The notes beneath the pieces are model-generated. The model did not search any database and was not told the DNA's origin. It worked only from the letters and a program-made list of their open reading frames with translations. Shown in pieces: positions 17,915-26,357 of a stretch of DNA of 64,000 bases. Numbering within the stretch: the stretch's first letter is position 1; each line of letters begins with the position of its first letter. This DNA is from an uncultured Pseudomonadota bacterium (GTDB lineage: Bacteria; Pseudomonadota; Gammaproteobacteria; Methylococcales; Methylomonadaceae). Made by a program: the position numbers and the translations under genes. The stretch is from positions 1-64,000 of the forward strand of contig CAIYSZ010000085.1 of assembly GCA_903928965.1 (NCBI GenBank), in the 5' to 3' direction.

Positions 17915-19541
17915 GGCCTAATTCATCCATGCTGGTGGCTAACGCCACCGCGAACACCTCGACAGCGCCATGCAACTCTACTTCCCAGTCCCGCGCCGCC
18001 ACGGCGGGCAGCCGGAACGGGAACCGGTCGTTGACGGTTTGCGTCAACACTAGATTGCCGTCGGCATAGAACAAGGCGGTGAGCGGATAATCCTCGGCTT
18101 GCACTTTGGCGGCGACGTAATTCACCGGATACGGGTGGGTAAAACGTTTGGACTTCCACACATAAGTCTTGGCCGCGCCTTGCAGCCATTTTTTAACGCT
18201 GCGGTCGGCGAACGCCAGGTATAAAGTATCCTGCACCCGGTCGTAATAGCCCGCCACGGCGTGGGTGTCGATCATCTGAAAGGTGTTGCTGACAAAATCG
18301 AATAAAAAGCCGCCCGGCGCGCCGTTGTTGTAAAAGCCGATATACTGCGACTCAAACTGAAACGCGCTGATCGAGGCCGGATTTAACGCCTGCCACTGGG
18401 CGCGTTTAAACAACTTCTCGGTAAGCAACGACGAGCCGTTTATATTCAACACCGCCAAGCCGTCCGGCCCGGCGTACACCACCACCCCCAACATGGAGAC
18501 GATACTACGCTTGCTGACACAGGCTTGGTTAATGTCGGCGGGCAACACGGTGACGTTGGCGGGGTCGGCCCCTTGTATCCAATACGGCTGGCCCTTGGTC
18601 AACACACACAGCGTGGTGTTCATCACCCCTAGGCCCACCACCGGATAATCCATCGGTTGGATATTCGCCACCGGCCAGGCGAACGGATGAAACGGATCGG
18701 ACAAATACACATCGCGCTCCACAAACCCGGCCAGAAAACCGTTGGGCATTAAGACCAGCCCCGTCAACGCGGCGGGCGGCGGCAGCCAAGTGAGTGACGG
18801 GCAAGCTTCGCCCAAGGCTTCAGCCAATAGCGTATCGGAATAGACTATCCCCGGCGAGGCGGTTTGCGCTTGCGCCAAAGTGATCTCAGCCACCAGCAAA
18901 AACGTGCCGGAAGTCGAGCGATAGATGCGGCAACTCGCCAGCGGATACGCGCCGGACGGTGGCAGATCGAACGCGCTGAGATTCACGGTCTGGCCGGGCT
19001 GCACGCTGACAATATCCGAAGGCGGCGATGGCGCGGACTCCTCGCCCCACGCAGTGACCCAGGTATAGACATAAGTGCGCGACTCGGCGATGGGATTGGA
19101 GCCGGTGGCGGAACCGACCACCGCCAGCGTCGGGGCCAGAGTTGGCGCGGGCACGCCCAAGCGGTGATACGCCGCCGGATACTGCACCGCGCCGCTCAAG
19201 GCCAGCGTGTTGTCCGTCACCTTGGGATACTCGCCATCGCAGTAATAGGTGCGCTCGGTGTCGTCGCCGTGTATCGGCCCGCGCACCACATTCACATCAT
19301 GGTTCCAGACAAACCAATATTCGGTGTCGGATAGCGTATCCAGGCCAAAGCGGTAAATGGTTTGCGGCCCGCCGCTACCGGGCAGGGTAAACCCTAAGCC
19401 AATCTCACCCACATCCAACAACGGCTGTAAGGAGCCATAAAACATCGGGCAGTTAACCGCCACCTGCGCCTGATACTCCGCCAGTTGCCTAGGCGGGATA
19501 CTGGGGGCGATTCCGGTAAACTTCTGGATGCTAATCAACAT
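17907..19541 (-). CDS. Tail hub / nozzle protein, beta-propeller-like
   Basis: The 544-residue, beta-rich protein starts with SIQKFTGIAPSIPPRQL and has repeated aromatic strands, an FnIII-like segment near 145-240 (ESRTYVYTWVTAWGEESAP), and repeated GPDGLAVLN / YWIQG motifs. The length and pattern fit the tail hub/nozzle proteins of podoviruses (P22 gp10, T7 gp12 type), which close the short tail. The ATG shares its A with the upstream TGA. The assignment is by architecture and context. Confidence 0.65.
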   Translation of the reverse strand: MLISIQKFTGIAPSIPPRQLAEYQAQVAVNCPMFYGSLQPLLDVGEIGLGFTLPGSGGPQTIYRFGLDTLSDTEYWFVWNHDVNVVRGPIHGDDTERTYYCDGEYPKVTDNTLALSGAVQYPAAYHRLGVPAPTLAPTLAVVGSATGSNPIAESRTYVYTWVTAWGEESAPSPPSDIVSVQPGQTVNLSAFDLPPSGAYPLASCRIYRSTSGTFLLVAEITLAQAQTASPGIVYSDTLLAEALGEACPSLTWLPPPAALTGLVLMPNGFLAGFVERDVYLSDPFHPFAWPVANIQPMDYPVVGLGVMNTTLCVLTKGQPYWIQGADPANVTVLPADINQACVSKRSIVSMLGVVVYAGPDGLAVLNINGSSLLTEKLFKRAQWQALNPASISAFQFESQYIGFYNNGAPGGFLFDFVSNTFQMIDTHAVAGYYDRVQDTLYLAFADRSVKKWLQGAAKTYVWKSKRFTHPYPVNYVAAKVQAEDYPLTALFYADGNLVLTQTVNDRFPFRLPAVAARDWEVELHGAVEVFAVALATSMDELGHG

Positions 19542-20443
19542 CAGAACATCCTCGGCCTTGACCTGACCGGCGCGCTTTGCACATCCCGGCGCAAGGCACG
19601 GTCGATACCGGTCTCAAACAGGTTCTGGTGATAGATGGCCAGCTCGGAACTGCTCCAACTCTTGCCGGGCTTTGCCGCCAAGCGGTAAATCGCGCCCGAG
19701 GCGATAACTTCGGCATAATTGTCGAATAAAAACCCATCCAGGCCAGCCGCGTTACGGCCAGGCTTAAAACAAGCGCTGAGCTTGACCCGGTAAACCGCGT
19801 CAGGGGTTGGGTACAGCCGGATAGCGCTGTCGTTGACTTGCGCAAAGGCGCGTGGCCGACCGCAATGCTGACTGGCCGTGGCGCTCAAACCAAAACCGCT
19901 GGCCGGAGACAGATTAATCATCCCCGGCAGCAACCAACTCACCCACACCCCATTCACCGCCGTGACTGTCGCACCACCGTTATACTGATTTGAAGTATCG
20001 CCGTTAATCCACAGCGTATCGCCCACTGCCAGCGCGGGTGGATAAGCAAACACCGCCGTGGCCGTTGACGACGCGCCATCGGCATTGTTCTGGGCGGTGA
20101 TCTGGTTAACCGGCTCGGGCAAATGGTTGCGCAATGCCTGTACAAACTGGGTATTGACCCGCTCCAGCTCGCGGCAACCGCCGACCACGCCAATATGCCA
20201 GACATGCTCCAGCAATCCCGGCAGCTGCGGCGCGTAATCGCACAAGCCCGGCACGGTGAGAATGTCCGGCGGCTCGCCGCGCCACACATTGGAACGAACG
20301 CAAAACGCATTCGCCGCCCAGGCCAGCATCTCGGTGATGGACGCCCACGGACAACCCGGCAAGTCCGGCTTGACCAGGGGCTCGAAGGCGTCCCAGGTCA
20401 CCTGCGGCGCGAAGGCGGATTGATCAAGCGTTAATAGCGGCAT
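19541..20443 (-). CDS. Head-tail connector or tail accessory protein
   Basis: The 300-residue protein has a mixed helical N-terminus (TWDAFEPLVKPDLPGCPWASI), a central beta insertion (about 120-185) and a C-terminal helical part ending in RALRRDVQSAPVRSRPRMF. Such proteins sit next to the tail hub in related prophages and probably belong to the connector. No catalytic motif is visible. The start overlaps the tiny membrane ORF upstream by 20 bases. Confidence 0.65.
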   Translation of the reverse strand: MPLLTLDQSAFAPQVTWDAFEPLVKPDLPGCPWASITEMLAWAANAFCVRSNVWRGEPPDILTVPGLCDYAPQLPGLLEHVWHIGVVGGCRELERVNTQFVQALRNHLPEPVNQITAQNNADGASSTATAVFAYPPALAVGDTLWINGDTSNQYNGGATVTAVNGVWVSWLLPGMINLSPASGFGLSATASQHCGRPRAFAQVNDSAIRLYPTPDAVYRVKLSACFKPGRNAAGLDGFLFDNYAEVIASGAIYRLAAKPGKSWSSSELAIYHQNLFETGIDRALRRDVQSAPVRSRPRMF

Positions 20444-20534
20444 GGCGTTTTAACGCGGTTCTGGCAATATGACAGACCAGATACGTGCCGGCGGCGACAA
20501 TCACAAATAAGGCAAAGCAATGAATAAGGCACAT
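20424..20534 (-). CDS. 36-residue single-helix membrane protein
   Basis: A short frame starts at an ATG with an AGGAG-type ribosome binding site at 20543-20547. It encodes one hydrophobic helix (FALFVIVAAGTYLVCHI) followed by a basic tail (RTALKRH). The gap between the SGNH hydrolase and connector genes is otherwise unexplained. It could be a pinholin-like or anchoring peptide. No homologue is recognised. Confidence 0.5.
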   Translation of the reverse strand: MCLIHCFALFVIVAAGTYLVCHIARTALKRHAAINA

Positions 20535-20559
20535 GGTTTAATCTCCTGTTGTGAGTGAA

Positions 20560-21843
20560 CTAAGGCGCGCCGGACGCATAGATATACCCTGCCAAGGCGG
20601 CGTATCCGGCAGCCGAGCAATGCACGTTATTGGCGACGCTGAGCCAATTTTTGCCGCTGGCGTAGCTGTTATTCAAAAACGCGGCCATGGCGTCCACAAA
20701 CAGACAACCGTTGCTTCTGGCTAGTTGCCAGAGCGCGTTCTTGTAGAGCTGAACGACGCTATTACTGGCCCCGTTGACCAGCGGCGGAAAAACCAGCAGC
20801 ACATCGCCGCCAGTGGGATTGGTGGATGACATTTGCAAGGCGGTAATCAAGGCTTGCATATTGCTGATGTATGCGCTGAGGCCGCCAGAGCCATTATTGA
20901 TCATGTCGTTCGCGCCGACTTGCAGCACGTATAAATGCACCGGATTACTGGTTTTAATAAAATTCAAACAGTCTAGGCTATGCCAGTTGCTACCGGTGGC
21001 CGTCCAATCCGCCGAAGTGCTGGAGCCCAAACCTAGTTTTAATACGTTCAGCTTGGGCGAGGTGGTTGAGTAAAAATCCAAGCCGACGATATGATTCTCA
21101 TTGGTTGGCGTCAGTGTGATCGCGCCGGTTCCATAAGACTTGCTAAAGGAATCGACGTTGACGCCGCTGGCGCTGAAACCGCCGCTGTTGATGGTGCCGC
21201 TAACCGCGCCACTTAAGGTCAGCGAGCCATAGCCGCTTTCCTTGATGCTGTAAATATCGACTTTGTCCCAAGCCTCGACCGGGGAAAACGTCAAGGTGGC
21301 GGTTGCGCCTATCGCATCAAAGTTCGCGCCAATGGTGGGATAGCCGATGTAATAGGTTTGCCAGCCGATGCCCGCGCCTTGGCTGATGCGCGTGTCATAG
21401 CTCAGCATATGGCTCAAGCCCGCCGCGCCGGTATCCGACTTTTGCACGCCGCCGAAAAAGGTACTGTCCGTGCCAGCCAACAACCCAGCCAACAAGGCGG
21501 AGAGGCTTGATTGATAAGGCGCGCCTTGATACCACGGCTGGCCGCTGGTGTTCGCCTGGGCGAATTGGCCGACGCTCAAGCTATCGCCGATGATGGCGAT
21601 TCGGCAAGGACTAAAGCCTGCCTGCTGAAGCTGCAAGGCATTCCAGTACGTGGGTAAAAATTGCTTGAGCCGGTTGTTTCGCAAGTCGCCCGCGATGTCA
21701 GCCAGGATGTGCCAATTCAAAAAATCCAAGCCTTGCACCGCCGCGCCGTCATCGTAATACAGGCGCGCGCTGGCGTCCTTGCAATAACCCAGCCCCAGCG
21801 CCGTAGCGCCATCACTGATCGGAAGCGTAGACAGATAACCCAT
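20560..21843 (-). CDS. SGNH/GDSL-type hydrolase, probable tail esterase
   Basis: The 427-residue protein has about 80 residues of N-terminal domain, then block I IAIIGDSLSVG (Ser at 88), block III LQVGANDM and block V NNVHCSAAGYAAL. SGNH enzymes often deacetylate polysaccharide. Next to a beta-helix tailspike, an exopolysaccharide O-deacetylase on the virion is plausible. The usual block V is D-x-x-H; here Asn replaces the Asp, so the enzyme may act with a catalytic dyad or be impaired. A beta-rich region interrupts blocks I and III. The ATG at 21843 follows the tailspike stop closely; a GTG six bases earlier is an alternative. Confidence 0.8.
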   Translation of the reverse strand: MGYLSTLPISDGATALGLGYCKDASARLYYDDGAAVQGLDFLNWHILADIAGDLRNNRLKQFLPTYWNALQLQQAGFSPCRIAIIGDSLSVGQFAQANTSGQPWYQGAPYQSSLSALLAGLLAGTDSTFFGGVQKSDTGAAGLSHMLSYDTRISQGAGIGWQTYYIGYPTIGANFDAIGATATLTFSPVEAWDKVDIYSIKESGYGSLTLSGAVSGTINSGGFSASGVNVDSFSKSYGTGAITLTPTNENHIVGLDFYSTTSPKLNVLKLGLGSSTSADWTATGSNWHSLDCLNFIKTSNPVHLYVLQVGANDMINNGSGGLSAYISNMQALITALQMSSTNPTGGDVLLVFPPLVNGASNSVVQLYKNALWQLARSNGCLFVDAMAAFLNNSYASGKNWLSVANNVHCSAAGYAALAGYIYASGAP

Positions 21844-21850
21844 AAACACC

Positions 21851-24022
21851 CTACACCCAGGCGCTATCCGCCGCCGAATAGGTAAAATCGCGGCTGTAGC
21901 CCGCCGAAACGCTGGCCGGAAAACCGATTACCGTAGCGCCGCTCACGCTAAGCGCGGTAATGGCTTGGGTGAACGCCACGCTTCTGACTTCGCCATCCAC
22001 CGCCGAACCCGGAAACGCCAGCGTCAACGCCGCCAACGTCCCGGCGGGGGCGATGATGACTTTATCCCGCCCCGTTAAACCGCTTAAGGTCACCGTGCCG
22101 CCGGTCGTAGGCGTGACTCGCTGTTTCTTGGCCGCGCCGCGCCATTCTTTCAGCGTCACGTTAGCCATGGTTTGCGTGACAAAAAGAGCTTGCCCGGCGG
22201 GACAGTCCACGCCAAACCCGGATAAGGCCACGGCGTTCGTGCCATAGATGTTGAATACCGGATTTACGCCGATTTTACCGCCGATGACGTTGACATCCAG
22301 ACTCGCGGAGCCGCCGATACTCAAGGCCCAGCCGCCCGAGGCGTTGACCCAGTTCGACATATCGGCGTCCTTGAGGGTGAGTAACGGCGTATTGCTCCAG
22401 TTCACGCCATTGGTGGAGGTCAGGATATTAAAATTATTGTTGCCGCCAGTTGTCACCGGATTGGTCACGATGAAATTCGAGACGTTGGCGTAACAGGCGA
22501 TACCAATCACGCTATTGGCGGCGCTGGTGTTGAAGGTGGGATTATCCAGATGAAACGTCGTAATCTGCGCAGTGTTCTGGATCACGAACGGCGTGTACCG
22601 GCTGGGAGTCAAAACAGTGGTGGGCGTATCCACGTTGGGGCGAACAATATCCACGCTATCGATTTTGATGTTGCCAAGGTTGATGCTTAACGCAGTCTTT
22701 TGTCCTGCCACGACGTTAGTCCATTTATCGATAACCAGCTTATGCACACTGATTGCAGGCCCCGCGCCGTTATCCAAGGATATGTCGCCGAAACAATCGC
22801 TGAGCGTCAAGCGGTCGATAACCACACTGGCGAACGGCACGTAACCATTACCCATGCGAAACGCCGGGGATGAGCCCAAGCCGTTGCCGCCGTTATTCGG
22901 ATCTTCATGGCCGCAATTATCAATGGCGTAACTGCCATATAAACCGTAACCTAAATCCGCCGCTGCGCCGGAGGCGGGATAAAACGCCACCGAAGCCGTG
23001 TTTTTACTCCACTTGGGCCGCACCTTACGGATTTTAGCGCCGCCAAAGAATGAACCGCCGGAATATGGCGGCATCCATGGCAAATAGGATGGGCCATCAA
23101 TCGGCTGGATGATGACGCTATCATCCCCAAACACGCCGGTCACTCCGTCAATCTCGACATTTCCCCAGCACGGGCCGTAAATATGTATACCGTCCTTGGG
23201 CACATTGCCGTGAATGTTACGGATAACCGGCGATTGCAGATTCGCGCCGCAAATAAAATATTCCAGCGTATCCCAGCCTTCCAAGCCGTCAATCAGCAAG
23301 CCGGTGACGTTATTGAACACGATGGCGTGCTCATTGTAGTTATTGGTGCGAGTCAGTCCGCCGTTGGTGGCGTTGCCGCTGATGCGGCCGCCGCCGGTTA
23401 CCGTGATAATGCCATCCGCCGGTTTTGCGGTCATACTGGCGGTAATGGTCTGCGGCAGGGTATCGTAGCCTTGGGACAGATACAACGTCACCGTATTCAA
23501 GGAGGCGTTCACCGCACTGACTTTAAAAATGCCGATGAACTTGGCGTTTGGGTCACCTTGCAGCTCAATAAAATCCCCCACCACAAAACCCGTCGGCGCA
23601 GCGGAGAAGGTGACGGTCGCCGCCATTTTGTAACCGTTTGGCACGGTCACCGCCGCCAGCGCGATGCTGGACACAGCCTGCGGTGCTTGGTTGGCATTGA
23701 AATTGGTCAGCACGTTATGCGCCGCGCCGGTGGCGTGACATAACTCTACACCGGGATCAATCACCAGCATGGTGTAGGACGGCAGCACCAGCGCGGCAGC
23801 CAGTAAATATTTGGGATTCGTGCCGTCGTTGACGATACGCACCGCGCCGCGTTGCGTTAATGCGGCGTTAATCAGCGCAGCGTTACTGACGCCGGAATCG
23901 GCGGCGGACAAACCCCCGACGCAGGCGACTTTACCGGCGTTTAAATTATTGAAATTATCGTCCAGATAACTGAGCGGAATGGACGAAGTGGAGCCCGCGA
24001 AACTATGAGGTAAAAGCGTCAT
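21851..24022 (-). CDS. Tailspike with right-handed beta-helix (depolymerase-like)
   Basis: The 723-residue protein has a short N-terminal adaptor, a pectate-lyase-like entry (AADSGVSNAALINAALTQ) and a long series of short beta repeats with Asn/Ile/Val ladders (about 200-620: NNVTGLLIDGLEGW, PVIRNIHGNVPKDGIHIYG). The C-terminal cap is rich in Gly and Thr. This is the architecture of tailspikes that bind and cleave capsule or exopolysaccharide. The substrate cannot be read from sequence. The ATG comes two bases after the upstream stop, so it is coupled. Confidence 0.82.
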   Translation of the reverse strand: MTLLPHSFAGSTSSIPLSYLDDNFNNLNAGKVACVGGLSAADSGVSNAALINAALTQRGAVRIVNDGTNPKYLLAAALVLPSYTMLVIDPGVELCHATGAAHNVLTNFNANQAPQAVSSIALAAVTVPNGYKMAATVTFSAAPTGFVVGDFIELQGDPNAKFIGIFKVSAVNASLNTVTLYLSQGYDTLPQTITASMTAKPADGIITVTGGGRISGNATNGGLTRTNNYNEHAIVFNNVTGLLIDGLEGWDTLEYFICGANLQSPVIRNIHGNVPKDGIHIYGPCWGNVEIDGVTGVFGDDSVIIQPIDGPSYLPWMPPYSGGSFFGGAKIRKVRPKWSKNTASVAFYPASGAAADLGYGLYGSYAIDNCGHEDPNNGGNGLGSSPAFRMGNGYVPFASVVIDRLTLSDCFGDISLDNGAGPAISVHKLVIDKWTNVVAGQKTALSINLGNIKIDSVDIVRPNVDTPTTVLTPSRYTPFVIQNTAQITTFHLDNPTFNTSAANSVIGIACYANVSNFIVTNPVTTGGNNNFNILTSTNGVNWSNTPLLTLKDADMSNWVNASGGWALSIGGSASLDVNVIGGKIGVNPVFNIYGTNAVALSGFGVDCPAGQALFVTQTMANVTLKEWRGAAKKQRVTPTTGGTVTLSGLTGRDKVIIAPAGTLAALTLAFPGSAVDGEVRSVAFTQAITALSVSGATVIGFPASVSAGYSRDFTYSAADSAWV

Positions 24023-24023
24023 A

Positions 24024-24554
24024 TCAATCCCACGCAATAATAGAGTTGGAAGCGTTCAGCCAATTCAGCGTGACGCCGTTGGCGTTAATAAAAGCCACGC
24101 CCGATGGCGGGACGGTTGGCGCTGTACCCAGCACCCAGCCGGTAGTGGCGGTTTGTTTGCCGTTCGTCCAGGTGTCGGTTTTGAAATAGGCGTTACCGTT
24201 GTAGGTGGCGGTCGTTGTGATTAAATGGCCGTTGGCGTCGTAACTAAAGGCTTGCGGCAAACTGTCAACCGGTAGCCAGACGCCATCCGAAGCCTGCACC
24301 ACCGTGGTCATTTGCAAAGGACTGCTCGCCGTAATCGCTAACGGCATATCGGCGATCACCGATAACGGATTAGCCGCCGTCACGCTCAATGGCGTCATCA
24401 CCGCCACCGGCAACGGGTTGCTGGCGCTGACGTCGCCGTTATCAAAATCCCGGTTGCCGACTACCAGCTTCACCCGTTGCAGATAGGCGGCCAGCGCCGG
24501 TATCAGTTCGGCGTCAATCACCATGCCGTTGAGGAGTGGCACGCCATCTCTCAT
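24024..24554 (-). CDS. Virion protein with 8-residue PLxVxAxx repeats
   Basis: This is a 176-residue protein. After a helical N-terminus, residues 47-86 are five tandem 8-residue units beginning with Pro-Leu (PLPVAVMT, PLSVTAAN, PLSVIADM and so on). The C-terminal half is beta-rich with aromatic residues. The ATG overlaps the adaptor stop as ATGA. It is likely a tail or collar component connecting adaptor and spike; no family is recognised. Confidence 0.7.
   Translation of the reverse strand: MRDGVPLLNGMVIDAELIPALAAYLQRVKLVVGNRDFDNGDVSASNPLPVAVMTPLSVTAANPLSVIADMPLAITASSPLQMTTVVQASDGVWLPVDSLPQAFSYDANGHLITTTATYNGNAYFKTDTWTNGKQTATTGWVLGTAPTVPPSGVAFINANGVTLNWLNASNSIIAWD
24297..24416 (-). repeat. 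Five tandem 24-base repeats coding PLxVxAxx
   Basis: Residues 47-86 of the 24024-24554 protein form five in-register 8-residue units, each starting with Pro-Leu and alternating hydrophobic and small residues. This pattern is expected for short stacked beta strands. The number of units could vary between related phages. Confidence 0.7.
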
Positions 24555-25237
24555 GCCGCCCCCGGTTGGTCTGCCTTGTCCGAGGCGGTCTTGCCGCCCA
24601 GGCATTGATTAAAGGCGTTGAAATGCGCCACGGCGCGCCCCGCGTTGCTGGGGTCGCCCGCGTCCTTGGTGTAGCACTGGTATTTGATGTACTCCAGGCA
24701 AGCGTTGGCGTAGGCGTCCACCAGATTAATGGTGTCCGGCGTGGCGGGGTTCTGCAATTGCGCCAAGCTCAAGGCGTGCGGCAGAGGAGTCACTGAATAA
24801 GCAACCTCAAGCTGCGCGCCAATAGCAGCCGGTGGATACACCAGAAACTGCCACGGCACGCGCGGGTCGTAGATAAAATGCTCGATGTTTAGTGAGACTG
24901 GATCATTCGGCCAACCGCGGCGTTGATCGTCCAGCGTCTTGCGCTCAATCTGAATCACCGCCTGCTGATTACTCTCGGCGGCCAGATTGCGGTAGACCTC
25001 GACCAGTTTCACCGCGTTTGGAAAATTACCCGCCGAAGTCAAATCCTGTCTAACACCCGGCACGCAGGTGTACACACCAATGTCGGTGCTGGCGTCCGGA
25101 CGGATGTTGACGATTTCCCGGTAGGCGGCGTTCAGATAGGTCTGCAACTCCGGCAGGCTGAAGCGGGTTTGCGCCGTGTCCACCAGGGTGAGCTGCACTT
25201 GCGCCAACAAATCGACCACGCGGATAGTGGCGTCCAT
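24551..25237 (-). CDS. Head-tail adaptor protein
   Basis: The 228-residue protein is mostly helical at the N-terminus (LLAQVQLTLVDTAQTRFSLPELQTYLNAAYREIVNIRPDAS in broken segments). It then has a middle with QFLVYPP and an ACLEYIKYQCY helix. The opening 'D-L-L-x-x-V-x-x-x-L-x-D-x-x-x-x-R-x-s-x-x-E-L-x-x-x-L-N-x-A' pattern is characteristic of podoviral adaptor / tail-tubular-A-like proteins that sit under the portal. A GGAG site lies six bases before the ATG. Confidence 0.75.
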   Translation of the reverse strand: MDATIRVVDLLAQVQLTLVDTAQTRFSLPELQTYLNAAYREIVNIRPDASTDIGVYTCVPGVRQDLTSAGNFPNAVKLVEVYRNLAAESNQQAVIQIERKTLDDQRRGWPNDPVSLNIEHFIYDPRVPWQFLVYPPAAIGAQLEVAYSVTPLPHALSLAQLQNPATPDTINLVDAYANACLEYIKYQCYTKDAGDPSNAGRAVAHFNAFNQCLGGKTASDKADQPGAA

Positions 25238-25239
25238 GC

Positions 25240-25518
25240 CTAACTCCGTTTACGCGGTTTGGGAGGCTGGCGGCTCTCGATCAATGGCGCGGCGATAGCG
25301 CCGCTTTCACTCAAATCAAGTTCCGGCACAGGTAAACTGTCCTTGTCGTCGTAGGCGTAAAAATGCCCGGTATCCAGCAAATGCAAGGCATGTTCGTCGT
25401 CGCTAACCTCCGCCACCAGCAAGCCTTCCGTATCAGATTCAAACAAATAGCCCACCGCGCCGAATTCCGCCAACAGCGTACCTTCCAGTGTCGGTTCCAG
25501 GGTTGAGATCAGTTTCAT
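25240..25518 (-). CDS. Small acidic phage protein of unknown function
   Basis: The 92-residue acidic protein has alternating hydrophobic residues in the first 60 positions and a basic PKPRKRS tail. The gene lies tightly between the putative decoration protein and the adaptor (gaps of 4 and 2 bases), so it is part of the head operon. No family is recognised. Confidence 0.65.
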   Translation of the reverse strand: MKLISTLEPTLEGTLLAEFGAVGYLFESDTEGLLVAEVSDDEHALHLLDTGHFYAYDDKDSLPVPELDLSESGAIAAPLIESRQPPKPRKRS

Positions 25519-25522
25519 GCGC

Positions 25523-26347
25523 TTAAGCCTCGCGATAAAACAAGGTCAAGCCCAATTCCAGCGTGGTTCCAAGCGTTGCGTTGGCGGTGGCTGGGACCGC
25601 CGTAACTTGCAAACCCAGGATGCGGTCGTAGTTCACCGCCTTGCAGCGCGCCATGGGATAGGTAAACAGCGGGTTGTTGATATTGCTGGCCGACTCCACG
25701 GCAAAGGCGGCGGTCGGATCGGCGGCCAACTGGCCGGTTTTTAGGCCGGTGGCCCACACGCCGCCGCCATCTTGGGCTAACGTAGACAAGCCATAGCCGG
25801 TAAACAACACCGGCGCGGTGGCGCTGCCCAGGGTTTGGCTGGCGCTGACGGTCATGGTTCCGGTGGCGCCGACGTTAATCGTGGTTCCTGATGCAATGGT
25901 CGTGCCTTGAACGACTTGGTTAGCGCCGCTGTTGCTGCCCAGCACCGGCGCGGTGGTCAACACCAAGCCGGAGGTCACCGCGCCGCCGCTGTCCGATTGC
26001 GCTAATAGCTGGCTGTTGCTTAACACTTGCAACACGGCTAATGTCGTGCCATTGATGTAACCCCAGAACTCGCATTTGGGAGCCATGACGCCTAAACTGA
26101 ATTGCAAGGTCGGCGTGGCGTTGCTGTCCAGCAAATCGGCGTCCAGGGTAATGAATTTAGGAATCGCCGCCGCGGGCAGAATACCCACCGCGCCGATATT
26201 GTTCAGCGTCAAATCCCCGGCCACGGTGGCGGCGGTGACGGCGCTGTTGTTCCAGTCCAAGGTGAAACGCGCTTCCTGTAAACTGACGGTGTCGTTAGTC
26301 AGCACGGCTTTTTGTTGCAGCAAATACGGGTTATTGGCGGTAAACAT
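25523..26347 (-). CDS. Probable head decoration or minor virion protein
   Basis: The 274-residue, Ala/Thr/Leu-rich, beta-predicted protein follows the capsid gene by 10 bases. A near-perfect AAGGAGG site precedes the ATG at 26347, which implies high expression and fits an abundant virion component. The reading frame extends further upstream but only through the capsid gene. Decoration protein or head fibre is inferred from position and composition. Confidence 0.65.
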   Translation of the reverse strand: MFTANNPYLLQQKAVLTNDTVSLQEARFTLDWNNSAVTAATVAGDLTLNNIGAVGILPAAAIPKFITLDADLLDSNATPTLQFSLGVMAPKCEFWGYINGTTLAVLQVLSNSQLLAQSDSGGAVTSGLVLTTAPVLGSNSGANQVVQGTTIASGTTINVGATGTMTVSASQTLGSATAPVLFTGYGLSTLAQDGGGVWATGLKTGQLAADPTAAFAVESASNINNPLFTYPMARCKAVNYDRILGLQVTAVPATANATLGTTLELGLTLFYREA

Positions 26348-26357
26348 GAAATCCTCC

